Source of the DNA: Planctomycetota bacterium | Lineage (GTDB): Bacteria; Planctomycetota; J058 | Direction: 5' to 3' | Assembly (NCBI GenBank): GCA_023954375.1 | Contig: JAMLIC010000007.1 | Location: 124,001-188,000 of the forward strand | Length of the DNA: 64,000 nucleotides | Shown: in pieces, positions 48,274 through 58,364 of the stretch | Position numbering within the stretch: the first letter of the stretch is position 1 | Layout of the letters: each line of letters begins with the position of its first letter | Notes under the pieces: model-generated | The model's input: the letters and a program-made list of their open reading frames with translations, nothing else | Told to the model about the DNA's origin: nothing | Database searches by the model: none | Position numbers and translations under genes: made by a program

Positions 48274-51249
48274 GTGCCGGACGACACGGAGTCCTACTTC
48301 GTGAGCCTCGCCGTCCAGCGCGGCATGGCCACGCGCGAGGCGGCCCAGGAGTGCCTCGAGCTGGCGCGGACGCCGCGCTCGCAGGGGCGCTCGGTCGTCC
48401 ACCTGCTGGTCGAGCGGGCGCGGATCCCGACCGACAAGGCGCGCGTCCTCCACCAGGAGGCGGTCGCCATGGCCAGCCAGGCGCGCGGCCGCGGCGCCGA
48501 CCTCCAGCGCTGGGTCTCCGAGAGCACGACCGGCTCGGGCGTCGCGCCGGCGCCCCCGACGCCCGCCGCAAGCCCGGCCGTCGGCCCCCGCCCCGGCTCG
48601 TCGTCGGGGTTCCCGACGCCCGTCGCCAGCCCGGCCGCCGGCCCTCGCCCCGGCTCGTCGTCGGGGTTCCCGATGCCGGGCCAGGCCGTCGGCCCGACCG
48701 GCACGGTGGCCTCCACGCGCGCGCCGGGCTCGTCGTGGCCGCCCTACGGGGCCGGGCCCGAGCCCACGCCGAGCGCCAGCCAGGGGACGCTCCTCTCGCG
48801 CGTGCGCACCTTCACCCCGGGCGAGACCTTCGGCCGCTACCGGCTCGAGTCGGAGCTCGGCCGCGGCGGCATGGGCGTCGTCTGGCGGGCGCGGCAGCTC
48901 GACCTCGACCGGCCGGTGGCCGTGAAGATGCTCCTCGCGGGCGCGACCGGCGACGAGCGCAAGCGGCGCCGGTTCCTCGCCGAGGCCAGGGCCGTCGCGC
49001 GCCTGGTCCACCCGAACATCGTCGCGATCCACGACGTCGGCGAGCACGAGGGCGTCCTCTACTTCACGATGGACCTCGTCGAGGGGCCGTCGCTCGCCGA
49101 CGCGATCAAGCCGAAGCCCCTCTCGCTCGAGCGCGCGCTGGAGGTCGCCCGCGGGATCGCGGACGGGCTGGCCTGCGCGCACGCGCAGAAGCTCGTCCAC
49201 CGCGACCTGAAGCCGGCGAACATCCTCCTCGACCCGCGCGGCACGCCGCGGATCACCGACTTCGGGATCGCCAAGGACCTCGAGGCCGTCGAGAGCCACA
49301 CGGTGACGGGCGAGGTCCTGGGGACCCCGACCTACATGCCGCCGGAGCAGGCGGACGGGCGCACGCACCTCGTCGACGGGCGCGCCGACATCTACGCGCT
49401 CGGCGCGATCCTCTACCGCATGATCGCCGGGCGGCCGCCGTTCGAGGGCGTGACCCCCTACGACGTGATCACCAAGGTGCTCAGCGCCGAGCCGACGCCC
49501 CTGCGCAAGCTCGACCGGAGCGTGCCGGAGAAGGTCGACGCCATGGTGCTGCGGTGCCTGGCCAAGGACCGCGAGCAGCGCTACCCGACGATCGAGGCGC
49601 TCGGCCAGGACATCGCCGCGGCCCTCGAGGCGGCGCAGCGCCGGCGGACGCCGGCCCGCCCGGCCGCAGGCGGCGGCCGGGGGCCGCTCCTGGGGGCCGC
49701 CGTGGCCGTCGCCGTCCTGGGCGTGGGCATCGGCGCGGCGGGCTGGTGGTACGCCCGCCAGCAGGCCGAGGAGCTCCGGATCCAGCGGCAGCGCGAGGAG
49801 GAGGCCGAGCGGCGCGCCGCCGAGGAGAAGCGGCTGCGCGAGGCGGCCGAGCGGCGCGAGCAGGCGCTCGAGCGCGCGCGGCTGGCGCTGGCCGCGCAGG
49901 CCGACCGCCCCAGGGAGGCGCTGGCGCTGGCCCGCGAGGCGGTGGACCTGGGGCCGGACGTGGGCGAGGCGCTGGTCGCCCTCGGGACGCTCACGCTCGG
50001 CGTGGACGGCGACGCGCGGGCGGCGCTCGAGCCGCTCGACCGCGCGCTCGCGCTCGAGCCCGACAACCTGCTGGCGCGCCTGACGCGCGCGCGCTGCCTG
50101 CTCCAGCTCGACCGGCCGCAGACGGACGTCGAGGCGGAGATCAACCACATCGACCGCCTCGGGCCGGCCGGCCGCTCGGCGGCCGCGGAGCTCCGCTGCG
50201 AGGTCGCCCTGCGCAAGGGCGAGCTGGCGGTCGCGCTCGTGCACCTCGACGAGGCGACCCACCACGACGACAAGAACGCGCGCCTGCGCCTGCGCCACGC
50301 CGAGCTGCTGCTCCGCGCGCGGCGCTTCTCGGCGGCGGACGAGGAGGCCACGGCCGCGCTGCGGCTCGACCGGACGGCGGCGGCGCTCGTCGTGCGGGCG
50401 AGCGCGCGCAAGGAGCTGGGCAAGGCGGCCGACGCGCTGGCCGACGCCGAGGAGGCGCTCAAGCTGGAGCCCCAGCACGCCCAGGCGCGCACGCTGGCCG
50501 AGGCGCTGCGGCCGAAGCGGCAGCCGACGCAGCCGACGACGACCCCGGGCGGCCAGGGGGACCACTCGGGGCACGCGTCGGTGCACCAGGCGCTCAAGGC
50601 GCTCAGGGAGGCGCTGGCGCGCCGCGACGGCCGCGAGGCCGGGCGGCAGCTGCAGCTGGCGCTGGAGCTCCGCGACGTGCCCTGCGCCCCGGCGCTGACG
50701 GAGCGGGCGCAGGTCCTCATGGAGGTGGAGCGCTTCCAGGACGCGGCGCAGGACCTCGAGCGGCTCCTGCGCCTGCAGGGCGAGACGGTCACGTTCCACC
50801 TGCTGCGGGCGGACCTCATGCAGCGCACGAAGCGGCTCGACGAGGCGGAGCGGAGCTACGCGCGCGCGATCGAGCTCGACCCGCGCGACTACCGCCCGCA
50901 CGAGGCGCGGGCGCAGCTGCACGAGGACCGCAAGGAGGTCGAGCGCGCCGGCGCCGACTGGGACCAGGTGGTGGCCAAGGCGCCGCCGGACAGGCGCGGC
51001 TGGCTGGTGCACGAGCGGGCGCACTACTTCCACCGGATCGGCCAGCTCGACCGGGCGCTCGCCGACATGGACGAGGCGCTCGGGCTGGAGAAGACGAGCG
51101 GACACCTGTGGCTGGTGCGCGGCGAGATCCGGGCTGAGATGGGCCTGCGGGTCGAGGCGATCTCTGACCTGAAGGAGGCGCTGCGGGTGGGGCTGCGAGG
51201 CAACGAGGAGCAGCGCGCGCGGAAGAAGCTGGAGCAGCTCGAGCAGTGA
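48274..51249 (+). CDS. Ser/Thr protein kinase with TPR domain
   Basis: 991 residues. The first 85 form a helical domain of unknown type, followed by a linker with a repeated GPRPGSSSGFP. The kinase (about 185-450) is complete: ELGRGGMGVVW, VAVKMLL, HRDLKPANILL (about 309), DFG (about 329), MPPEQ. One membrane helix (about 470-492), a charged coiled stretch (EELRIQRQREEEAERRAAEEK), then TPR repeats to the end (EALLALAREAVDLG-like, EAERSYARAIELDPRDYRP). A membrane-bound sensor kinase with external or cytoplasmic TPR scaffold. Its stop overlaps the next gene, a frameshifted partner. Confidence 0.9.
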   Translation: MPDDTESYFVSLAVQRGMATREAAQECLELARTPRSQGRSVVHLLVERARIPTDKARVLHQEAVAMASQARGRGADLQRWVSESTTGSGVAPAPPTPAASPAVGPRPGSSSGFPTPVASPAAGPRPGSSSGFPMPGQAVGPTGTVASTRAPGSSWPPYGAGPEPTPSASQGTLLSRVRTFTPGETFGRYRLESELGRGGMGVVWRARQLDLDRPVAVKMLLAGATGDERKRRRFLAEARAVARLVHPNIVAIHDVGEHEGVLYFTMDLVEGPSLADAIKPKPLSLERALEVARGIADGLACAHAQKLVHRDLKPANILLDPRGTPRITDFGIAKDLEAVESHTVTGEVLGTPTYMPPEQADGRTHLVDGRADIYALGAILYRMIAGRPPFEGVTPYDVITKVLSAEPTPLRKLDRSVPEKVDAMVLRCLAKDREQRYPTIEALGQDIAAALEAAQRRRTPARPAAGGGRGPLLGAAVAVAVLGVGIGAAGWWYARQQAEELRIQRQREEEAERRAAEEKRLREAAERREQALERARLALAAQADRPREALALAREAVDLGPDVGEALVALGTLTLGVDGDARAALEPLDRALALEPDNLLARLTRARCLLQLDRPQTDVEAEINHIDRLGPAGRSAAAELRCEVALRKGELAVALVHLDEATHHDDKNARLRLRHAELLLRARRFSAADEEATAALRLDRTAAALVVRASARKELGKAADALADAEEALKLEPQHAQARTLAEALRPKRQPTQPTTTPGGQGDHSGHASVHQALKALREALARRDGREAGRQLQLALELRDVPCAPALTERAQVLMEVERFQDAAQDLERLLRLQGETVTFHLLRADLMQRTKRLDEAERSYARAIELDPRDYRPHEARAQLHEDRKEVERAGADWDQVVAKAPPDRRGWLVHERAHYFHRIGQLDRALADMDEALGLEKTSGHLWLVRGEIRAEMGLRVEAISDLKEALRVGLRGNEEQRARKKLEQLEQ
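48571..48684 (+). repeat. 57-base direct repeat in the kinase linker
   Basis: Two copies, period 57 bases (19 codons), starting at 48571 and 48628; each encodes SPA(V/A)GPRPGSSSGFP. A few silent and missense changes separate them. It is in-frame expansion of a Pro/Ser linker. Confidence 0.75.
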
Positions 51250-52087
51250 GCGCGCCCGGAGCCGAAGACGACGCGCGCGGCGGCCCCGGCGAGCCGCCGC
51301 CGGCCGGGGACGCCCGCGCGGCGACGACGTCGGGGCCCGCAGCGCCGGAGGCCGCGCCCGCGCCGGAGGCCGCGCCCGCGCCGGAGGCCGCGCCCGCGCC
51401 AGGCGGAGGCCGGCGGCGCGCCGGCCGAGCCGCCGCGGCCGCGCGCGCGGCGGGTCACGGCCAGCGTGCTCAAGGCGGCCGCCCGCACGCCGCACGACGT
51501 GCGCGAGATCGTCGAGGCGGAGGCGAAGGCGCGCGAGAAGCGCGCGGCCCGCCGCGATCCGTATTCGCCAGCGCCGTGGCGGCCGGTCGGCCGCCACGGG
51601 CGCAGGCCGCGCCCGCCGCTCCGGCGCAGCCCGCGCCCGCGGCTGGCCTGCGCCGGCGGCGCCGGCCCGGCCCGCGCCCGCCGCTCCGGCGCACGCCGCG
51701 CAGCCGCCGACCCCGGCGGCGAGGCGGCGCCCGCGCAGGCCGCACCTGCACGACCCGCGCCCCCGCGGCCGCGCAGGCGCCAGCCGCCCCGGCGGCGTCC
51801 GCCGCTCAGGCCGCCGCGCCCCGGGCGGCCGCGCCGCCGACCGACGTGCCCGGCCGGCCGCGCCGCGACCGACCGCGGCCGAGGCGCCTCGCGCGCCCGA
51901 GCCGGCGCGACGCCCGGCGGAGGTCCCCGCGCGCCCTGCCTCGCCCGGGCCCGCGCCGTCGAGCGGTCCGGTCGTCCTCGCGCTCCTCGGCTCGGCGGCG
52001 ATCTGCGCGGCGGGCCTCGGGCTGGGCGCCCGGCTCGTCTCGGACGCGCTGCTGGCGGCGCGCGCCGCCGCGCCGCCCGCCCCGGCG
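51246..52087 (+). pseudogene. N-terminal part of a frameshifted Ala/Pro-rich membrane protein
   Basis: The gene starts at GTG 51246, overlapping the kinase stop. Frame 3 gives MSAPGAEDDARGGPGEPP and an EAAPAP repeat, then sense passes to frame 1 (RRVTASVLKAAARTPHD, EIVEAEAKAREKRAARRDP), returns to frame 3 (VFASAVAAGRPPRAQAAP) and finally goes to frame 2, where the membrane helix PVVLALLGSAAICAAGLGLGA leads into the intact C-terminal part. Several single-base indels in this highly G+C-rich tract would restore one protein of about 500 residues. The region is low complexity and prone to both real slippage and assembly error. Confidence 0.6.
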
Positions 52088-52747
52088 GTGTCGCCCGCGC
52101 CTCCGCCGCCGGCGTCGCCCGAGCCCGGCCCGGCGGCGGGGCAGCTGGCCCCGATCGGCGGCGACCGCGTCGTCTACACGACCCCCGAGGGGCACCTCCT
52201 CGTCCTCCGCCCGGACCCGCTCTCGGGCGAGCTGGGCGTCGAGCGCGCCTACGCGGTGACGCGCGACCTCGAGCGGCACATGGGCCAGGGCGGCCGGGCC
52301 CTGCACGGCTACTACCTCGACGACGTCGCCGAGGCGCGGCGCCGCGGGATCGAGGCCGCCCGGCGCCGCTACGAGGCGGCGGTCGAGGAGGCGGCCCGGC
52401 AGGGGACCCTGCCCGCCGCCGAGGCGGCCGCCGCCTCGCTGGTGGCGGCCGGCGGCGCCGACCTCCTGGCGCCGGACCTCGCGCGCGCCGGCGCGGAGCC
52501 GGTCGACCGGGTGCGGCGGCGCGCGGCGGCGCTGGCGCTGGGCGAGGGCGGCTACCTGGTCGCGGTCCCGGTCCTCCTCGAGCTGTTCGAGACGCAGACG
52601 GGCGAGCCGCTGGCGCGGGCGACCGCGGTCCTGCGGCGGCTCACGCGGCTCGAGCTCGACCCCGACGCGCGGGAGCGCTCGGCGGCCGAGGTGCGCCGAT
52701 GGCTCGAGGGGCAGCCGCCGGGCGCGGCCTTCGAGCGGGTCGATTAG
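52088..52747 (+). CDS. C-terminal part of the frameshifted partner of the kinase-TPR protein
   Basis: 219 residues read cleanly from the GTG at 52088, though the real reading frame probably enters from upstream after a membrane helix. After a Pro-rich linker, residues 22-100 are a mixed domain (DRVVYTTPEGHLLVLRPDP, ALHGYYLDDVAEARRRGIE). Residues about 145-205 look like HEAT repeats (GGYLVAVPVLLELFET, LARATAVLRRLTRLEL). The neighbouring kinase and this protein share an operon and a membrane, so it may be its substrate or scaffold. No enzyme motif. Confidence 0.6.
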   Translation: MSPAPPPPASPEPGPAAGQLAPIGGDRVVYTTPEGHLLVLRPDPLSGELGVERAYAVTRDLERHMGQGGRALHGYYLDDVAEARRRGIEAARRRYEAAVEEAARQGTLPAAEAAAASLVAAGGADLLAPDLARAGAEPVDRVRRRAAALALGEGGYLVAVPVLLELFETQTGEPLARATAVLRRLTRLELDPDARERSAAEVRRWLEGQPPGAAFERVD

Positions 52748-53364
52748 GACTGCACGAGGCGGTCCATCCAGGCGCGGATCAGGTCGACGGCGATCTCGTT
52801 GTGGCCGCCCTCCGGGATGATCAGGTCGGCGTGGCGCCGCGACGGCTCGATGAACGCCTCGTGCATGGGGCGGACGGTGGTCAGGTACTGCTCGATCACC
52901 GAGTCGATCGTCCGCCCGCGCTCGGCGACGTCGCGGCGCAGGCGGCGCAGGAAGCGCAGGTCGCCCGGCGTGTCGACGAACAGCTTGAGGTGCAGGAGCT
53001 CGCGCACCGCCGGCAGGGCCAGGACGAGGATCCCCTCGACGAGGACGACGCGGGAGGGCTCGACGCGCACGCGCTCCGCGTCGCGCTCGTGGCGCGTGAA
53101 GTCGTAGACCGGCTGGTCGACGCCCCGCCCCGCGCGCAGGGCCCGGAGCTGCTCGACGAGCAGCGGCTCGTCGAAGGCGTCCGGGTGGTCGTAGTTGATC
53201 CGGGCGCGCTCCTCGAACGGCACGTCGCGGCGGTCCCGGTAGTAGGAGTCCATGAGGACGATCTGGACCTGCTCCGCGCGGAAGCTGGCCGCCAGGGCGC
53301 GGGCCACGGTCGTCTTGCCGGAGCCGGAGCCGCCGGCCACGCCGACGAGGATGGGGGGCTGCAT
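52744..53364 (-). CDS. udk: Uridine kinase
   Basis: 206 residues, the usual length. P-loop GGSGSGKT (11-18), LMDSYYRD, the nucleoside site INYDHPDAFD, VYDFTRHER and the LID region RRLRRDVAERGR all match Udk. It phosphorylates uridine and cytidine with ATP or GTP in pyrimidine salvage. The ATG at 53364 begins right at the P-loop strand; longer starts would add an Arg/Pro extension with no homologue that I know. Its end overlaps by four bases with the convergent HEAT-domain gene. Candidate -10 box TACCCT lies 8 bases upstream. Confidence 0.92.
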   Translation of the reverse strand: MQPPILVGVAGGSGSGKTTVARALAASFRAEQVQIVLMDSYYRDRRDVPFEERARINYDHPDAFDEPLLVEQLRALRAGRGVDQPVYDFTRHERDAERVRVEPSRVVLVEGILVLALPAVRELLHLKLFVDTPGDLRFLRRLRRDVAERGRTIDSVIEQYLTTVRPMHEAFIEPSRRHADLIIPEGGHNEIAVDLIRAWMDRLVQS

Positions 53365-53451
53365 GGCGCCGGAGGGTAACAGGGATCGCGCCGGGAGAGC
53401 AGCGCGCCGGCGAGGTCCCTCGGCCTGGCCGGCGAGGTCGACCCTCGTCAA

Positions 53452-56400
53452 TCAATCCACCCGCAGCGCTCTCACCTGACCGTCGCGCAGCCCGACCGCG
53501 ACGACGTCGCCGCGCGGCGACCACGCCGCCACGAGCGCCAGGGCGGGGAGCGCGACGGCGCGCACCTCGGCGCCGCGGGTGAGGTCCCACAGGCGCACCA
53601 CGCCGTCGCTCGCCCCCGTGAGGGCGCGGCGGCCGTCGGGCGAGACGGCGAGGGCGTAGGTGGAGGTCGGGTGCGGGATCGTCTGCGCCGCGACGAGGTC
53701 GCCCGGCGCCCAGCGCACGAGCGCGCGCGCCGTGGCGCCGAGGAGGCCGCCGTCGGGGAGGGCGACCACCTGGTCCAGGCGCGCGGGCGCGCCCTCGAGG
53801 TCGCCCAGGCGCGCGCCGGCCTCGAGGTCCCACAGGCTCGCGCCGTCGCGCGTGAGGACCGCCAGGCGCCGGCCGTCGGCCGTGACGGCGAGCCCCCGCG
53901 CCCGCTCGCCCGGCGCGAGCGCCGGCCCGGCGGCCTCGGCGCCGTCGAGGCGCCACCGGCGCACGCCGCCCTGGCCGCCCGTCGCCACGCGGCCGTCGGG
54001 GAGGGTCACGGCGCAGGTGACCTCCTCGCCGTGGCGCGCCGTCGCCGCCGGGGCCCCCGACGCCAGGTCCCACGCGACCAACCGCCCGTCGGCGTCGCCG
54101 ACCCACGCGACGCGGCCGCCGTCGACGAGGGCCAGCGCGAACAGGTCGCGCGCGGGCTGACGCAGGCGCCGCAGCGGCGCGCCGGCGAGGGTGTGCCACA
54201 CCGTCAGCGTGCCGCGGCGGCTGATCGAGACGAGCCTCGCGCCGTCCGGCGTGAACGCGAGCCCGCGCACGATGTCCGGCTCGCGCCCGACGAGGCCGCC
54301 GCCCTGCTCGCGCTCGTCGCGGCGCACGGCGTCGAGGCGGGCCGCGGCCAGCGGGTCGTCGGGCGCGGCGGCGGCGAGGCGCGCGGCCGCGCGCGCCGCG
54401 TCGACCAGGCGCCCGCGCGCCCACTGCTCCGGGAGGAGGTCGGCGAGGAGCAGGAGGTCGTCGGTCGCGCCGGCCGCCTCGTCCGCGTGCAGGAGCGCGG
54501 CGGCGTCGTCGCCGGCGCCGACGAGCGCGCACCAGGCGGCCCGCGCCGCCGGGTCGACCACCGCGCCGAGCACGGGCGACGGCCGCAGGCGCTCGCGGCG
54601 GGCGACCCGCTCGACGTCCCACAGGCGCGCGCCCGCGTCGGTCCCGACGAGCGCGCGGCGGCCGTCCGGCGTGACGGCGAGCGCGCGCGCGGGCGCCCCG
54701 GCCGGGAGGGCGCCGAGGTTGGCGCCGTCCGCCAGCCGCCACAGGGCCACCGTCCCGTCCGCCCCGGCGCTGAACACCGCCCCGCCGCCGGAGAGGGCCA
54801 GGCCGGCGACGGCGCCCGTGTGCGCGCGGACCGACCAGCGCGTGACGTCGGCGACGAGGTCGCGGGCGAACAGCCAGCCGTCGGCGGCCCCGGCGAGGAC
54901 GAGGTCGCCTTCGACGGCGAGCGCGCGGAGCGCCACCGGGCGCTCGACGTGGGTGGAGAGGACCCGGGTCGGCGCGAGGGCGGTGACGACGAGGGTCCCC
55001 TGGTCGTCACCGGTCACGACCCGGTCGCCGTCGAGCGCCAGCGCCGCGACCGGCGCCGGGTGCAGGTCTAGCCGCAGGACCTCGCGCCCGGTCGCGAGGT
55101 CCCACGCGCGCAGGGACCCCTCGGCGTCGCCGGCCAGGGCCCGCGCCGCGTCGGGCGTCAGCCGCGCGCAGCGGAGCGGAGCTTCGCCCGTGACCCGCCG
55201 CAGCGGCAGCCCTCTCGCCAGGTCCCAGAGCACGAGCGCGCCGTCCTCGCCGACCGTCAGCCCGCGCGGCCCCGCGGGCGTGGCGACCACGTCGACCGCG
55301 GTGACGGGCCGCGCGTGGCCGGCGAGGTCGACGAGCGGCCGCCCGCTCGCCGCGTCGATCACGCGCGCGTCGCCGCCCTCGGTCGCCAGGAGGAGGACCT
55401 CGCCGCGCGGGTCGACGCCGACGGCGTGCGCCGGCGGCCCCGGGAGGTCGAGCGCCTCGTGGCCGCCGGGCAGGCCGCGCGCGAGGTCGTGCACCCGGAC
55501 GAGGCCGTCCGGGTGGCCGGTGAGGGCGCGGCCGAGCGCCGGCGCGAGGGCGGCGCTCGCCGGCGGCGGCACGGCGCGCCGCCCGACCTCCCTGGCCTCC
55601 GGGACGTCCCAGCGGCGGAGCGTCCCGTCGTCGCCGAGCGACAGCGCGTGCCCGGGCTCCTCCTCGAAGGCCACCGCGCGCGCCGCGCCGGTGTGCGCGC
55701 CGACCCGCGTGACCGCGCCGGAGCGCAGGTCGCGCGCGTAGAGCGCCCCCTCCGCGTCCCCCGAGAGGACGCGCCCGTGGTCGAGCGCGACGCACGTCAC
55801 GTCGGCCGCGTGGACCGTGTGCCCGTCGAAGCGCGAGCCGGCCGCGAGGTGCACCACGCGCACCTCGCGCCCCGCGCCGGCGGCCGCGTAGGTCCCGTCC
55901 CAGGAGAGCGCGACCGCCGCCACCGGCGCGGCGAGGCGCGTCGTCGACACCGGCGCGAGCGCGTCGAGGTCCCAGCCGCGCAGCGTCGCGTCGTCGCCGC
56001 CCGAGGCGGCGCGCGCGCCCAGGGGCGCGAGCGCCACGGCGCGCACCGGCCCGTCGTGGCCGTCGAGCGTCGCCACGGCGCGCCCGGCGTCGAGGTCCCA
56101 CAGGCGGACGCGGCCGTCGGCGCCGCCGCTCAGGGCCCGGCGCCCGTCGAGCGAGGCCGACAGCGCCAGCACGGCCCCGTCGTGGCCGGCGACGTCGTGG
56201 CGCAGGCGCCCCGTCCGCCGCTCGAGCACGCGCAGGCGCCCGTCGGCCGCGCCGCACACCAGGAGGTCGGCCTCGGCCGCCAGGGCCACGGCCGTGACCG
56301 GCGCCGCGTGCGCCCGCACCTCGAGCAGCGCCTCCGGCGCCTCGTGCCACGCGCCGAGCAGGGCGAGGTCCGCCGGGAGCGTCGGCCGCTCCAGCCGCTC

Positions 56401-58110
56401 GAGCAGCGCGCGCGCGTCGCGCAGGCGCTCGCGCCCGCGCTCCCACGCGCCCGCGCCGCCGAGGGCGCGCCCCTCGGCGAGGAGGCCGTCGGCCAGGCGC
56501 CCCTCCGCCTCGACCTTCGCCGCCCGCGCGGCCTCCTCGCTCGCGCGGGCCAGCGCCTCCTGGGCGCGCGCCGCCGCCTCGCCCGCCTCGGCGCGGCGCC
56601 GGGCCGCGTCGAGCAGCGCGCCGCCCGTGACCAGCCCCGCCGCGATCACGCCCACGGCCCCGGCCAGCGCGCGCCGCGCGCGCCGCGCGCTCCGCGCCGC
56701 CGCCGCCCGCGCCGCCTCGGCCGCCTCGACGCGCGCCAGGAGGTCCCCGGCCACGTCGAGCGAGGTCGCCTGCGCGCGCGCGAGCGCGAGGTCGCCCGCC
56801 TCGAGCGCGGCGAGCGCGTAGGCGCGGCGCGCCTCGGCCTCGCCCCGGCGCGCGGCCTCGTTGCCGGCCCACAGCAGCCGCGCCTGACGGAAGCCGGCCA
56901 CCGCCTCGGCGAACCGGCCGTAGCGCTCGGCGGGCGAGGCGGCGACGTCCCCGACGGCCGCCTCGAGGACCCGCCGGGCGTCGTCGGCGACGCGCGCGCT
57001 CTCGCCGTGCCGGAGGTGCTCGACCACGGCGGCGCGCAGCGCGGCGACCCCCTCGAAGCGGTCCTCGGGCCGGGGCGCGAGGGCGCGCACGATGACCTCG
57101 CGCAGCCCGGCCGGGGTCGACGGGCCCGGCTCCGGCACCTCGCCCCGCGCCGCGGCGAGCACCGACTCCGAGACGGTCCGCCGGCGGTGCGGCGGGGCGC
57201 CCGTGACCACCTCGAACAGCGTCGCGCCGAGCAGGTAGACGTCGGTCCACGGCCCGATCCGCCCGCCGTCCCCCTCCGCCAGCTCGGGCGGCATGTAGGC
57301 CGGCGTGCCGCAGGGGGTGCGGACAGCGGTGTGGTGCGGGAGGCCGGGGCGCTCGAGCGCGGGGTCGAGCGCCACGGCCAGGCCCCAGTCCATGACGAGC
57401 ACCTCGCCGAACTCGCCCACGAGGACGTTCTCGGGCTTGAGGTCGAGGTGCGCGACCCCCTTGCTGTGCGCGTAGGCGGCCGCGTTGCACACGGCGAGGA
57501 ACACCTCGAGGTGCGCGCGCAGGTCCATAGACGCGGCGCGCGCCCGCTCTTCGTCGGACTCGGGGTGCAGGAGGCGCCGCCACGACGGCCCGCGGGCGAG
57601 CTTCATGGCGATCGCCAGCTCGCCCCTGCCGGTGCGCCCGAGGTCGTGCACGGGGACGACGTTCGGATGGTCGAGGAGCCCCGCGACCATGGCCTCGGCG
57701 ACGAAGCGCGCCTCCTGCCCCGGCGTGGCGCGCCCCCCGTGCAGCTTCTTGACCGCGACCTCGCGCTGGAGGCTCGTCTGCACGGCCCGGAACACCACCC
57801 CCATGCCGCCGCGGCCGAGGACGTCGTGCAGCTCGAACCCGGACCCGCCGGCGATCGGCGGCGGCGAGGGCTCCTCCGTCGCGGGCGGTGACCCGGGGGG
57901 CCCCTGGAGCGTGGTGAGCAGGGCCTCCTGGTCACCTTCATCGTCATCCGAGAAGCGCGACAGCAGGCCGTCCCACGCCCGGGGCTGCGCGCTCGCCGCG
58001 CCCGATCCGGGGTCCGGCAGGCGGAAGGTCGTGGCGACGTCGTACTCCGGCGAGCCGGGGTCGCCGCCCAGGGTCGCCGCCCACCGCCGCCGCAGCTCGT
58101 CCTCGTCCAT
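53452..58110 (-). CDS. Giant Ser/Thr protein kinase with WD40 beta-propellers
   Basis: 1552 residues. Kinase domain about 92-370: GRGGMGVVF, VAVKKLH, catalytic loop HLDLKPEN, the DFG site as DWG in VLVMDWGLA, and MPPEL. The HLD loop lacks the arginine of HRD and so it is a non-RD kinase. A coiled-coil and membrane helix follow (about 473-496), then a hydrophobic and Arg/Ala-rich stretch (about 500-590), and from about 600 to the end at least eighteen WD40 units, enough for two or three propellers (HDGPVRAVALAPLG, HTGAVAGLALSGGG, SDGVVRLWDLTRG). Typical of Planctomycetota and Myxococcota. WD40 part likely binds substrates. Confidence 0.9.
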   Translation of the reverse strand: MDEDELRRRWAATLGGDPGSPEYDVATTFRLPDPGSGAASAQPRAWDGLLSRFSDDDEGDQEALLTTLQGPPGSPPATEEPSPPPIAGGSGFELHDVLGRGGMGVVFRAVQTSLQREVAVKKLHGGRATPGQEARFVAEAMVAGLLDHPNVVPVHDLGRTGRGELAIAMKLARGPSWRRLLHPESDEERARAASMDLRAHLEVFLAVCNAAAYAHSKGVAHLDLKPENVLVGEFGEVLVMDWGLAVALDPALERPGLPHHTAVRTPCGTPAYMPPELAEGDGGRIGPWTDVYLLGATLFEVVTGAPPHRRRTVSESVLAAARGEVPEPGPSTPAGLREVIVRALAPRPEDRFEGVAALRAAVVEHLRHGESARVADDARRVLEAAVGDVAASPAERYGRFAEAVAGFRQARLLWAGNEAARRGEAEARRAYALAALEAGDLALARAQATSLDVAGDLLARVEAAEAARAAAARSARRARRALAGAVGVIAAGLVTGGALLDAARRRAEAGEAAARAQEALARASEEAARAAKVEAEGRLADGLLAEGRALGGAGAWERGRERLRDARALLERLERPTLPADLALLGAWHEAPEALLEVRAHAAPVTAVALAAEADLLVCGAADGRLRVLERRTGRLRHDVAGHDGAVLALSASLDGRRALSGGADGRVRLWDLDAGRAVATLDGHDGPVRAVALAPLGARAASGGDDATLRGWDLDALAPVSTTRLAAPVAAVALSWDGTYAAAGAGREVRVVHLAAGSRFDGHTVHAADVTCVALDHGRVLSGDAEGALYARDLRSGAVTRVGAHTGAARAVAFEEEPGHALSLGDDGTLRRWDVPEAREVGRRAVPPPASAALAPALGRALTGHPDGLVRVHDLARGLPGGHEALDLPGPPAHAVGVDPRGEVLLLATEGGDARVIDAASGRPLVDLAGHARPVTAVDVVATPAGPRGLTVGEDGALVLWDLARGLPLRRVTGEAPLRCARLTPDAARALAGDAEGSLRAWDLATGREVLRLDLHPAPVAALALDGDRVVTGDDQGTLVVTALAPTRVLSTHVERPVALRALAVEGDLVLAGAADGWLFARDLVADVTRWSVRAHTGAVAGLALSGGGAVFSAGADGTVALWRLADGANLGALPAGAPARALAVTPDGRRALVGTDAGARLWDVERVARRERLRPSPVLGAVVDPAARAAWCALVGAGDDAAALLHADEAAGATDDLLLLADLLPEQWARGRLVDAARAAARLAAAAPDDPLAAARLDAVRRDEREQGGGLVGREPDIVRGLAFTPDGARLVSISRRGTLTVWHTLAGAPLRRLRQPARDLFALALVDGGRVAWVGDADGRLVAWDLASGAPAATARHGEEVTCAVTLPDGRVATGGQGGVRRWRLDGAEAAGPALAPGERARGLAVTADGRRLAVLTRDGASLWDLEAGARLGDLEGAPARLDQVVALPDGGLLGATARALVRWAPGDLVAAQTIPHPTSTYALAVSPDGRRALTGASDGVVRLWDLTRGAEVRAVALPALALVAAWSPRGDVVAVGLRDGQVRALRVD

Positions 58111-58364
58111 CGCCCGGCACCGTACCTGGTCCGGCGCGGCCGGGCGAGCCGGACGGCCCGGGGATGTCGGTGCCGTGAGTTAGCCTCCTGTTCGGGCGCC
58201 CGAAGGTGCTCTTTGACAAGTCGGTCGAAGCGAGCGCCCGCCGCTCGCCCCGGAGCGGGCGCGGCGGGCGCGTGCGCCACCCTGGCGCGTCGGCGAGGGC
58301 TCACCGCCGCGCCGGGGGGGCGTGCGCGCCCCCGCGCCCTGGCCCACCGGGCGCGGCCTCCTCC

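Noticed and set aside
46255..51597. Minus-strand open frame of 1780 codons
   Set aside because: It overlaps the real NadD-AsnRS frame out of phase and the plus-strand kinase-TPR gene. Its composition (Arg, Ala, Gly) is that of a shadow frame.
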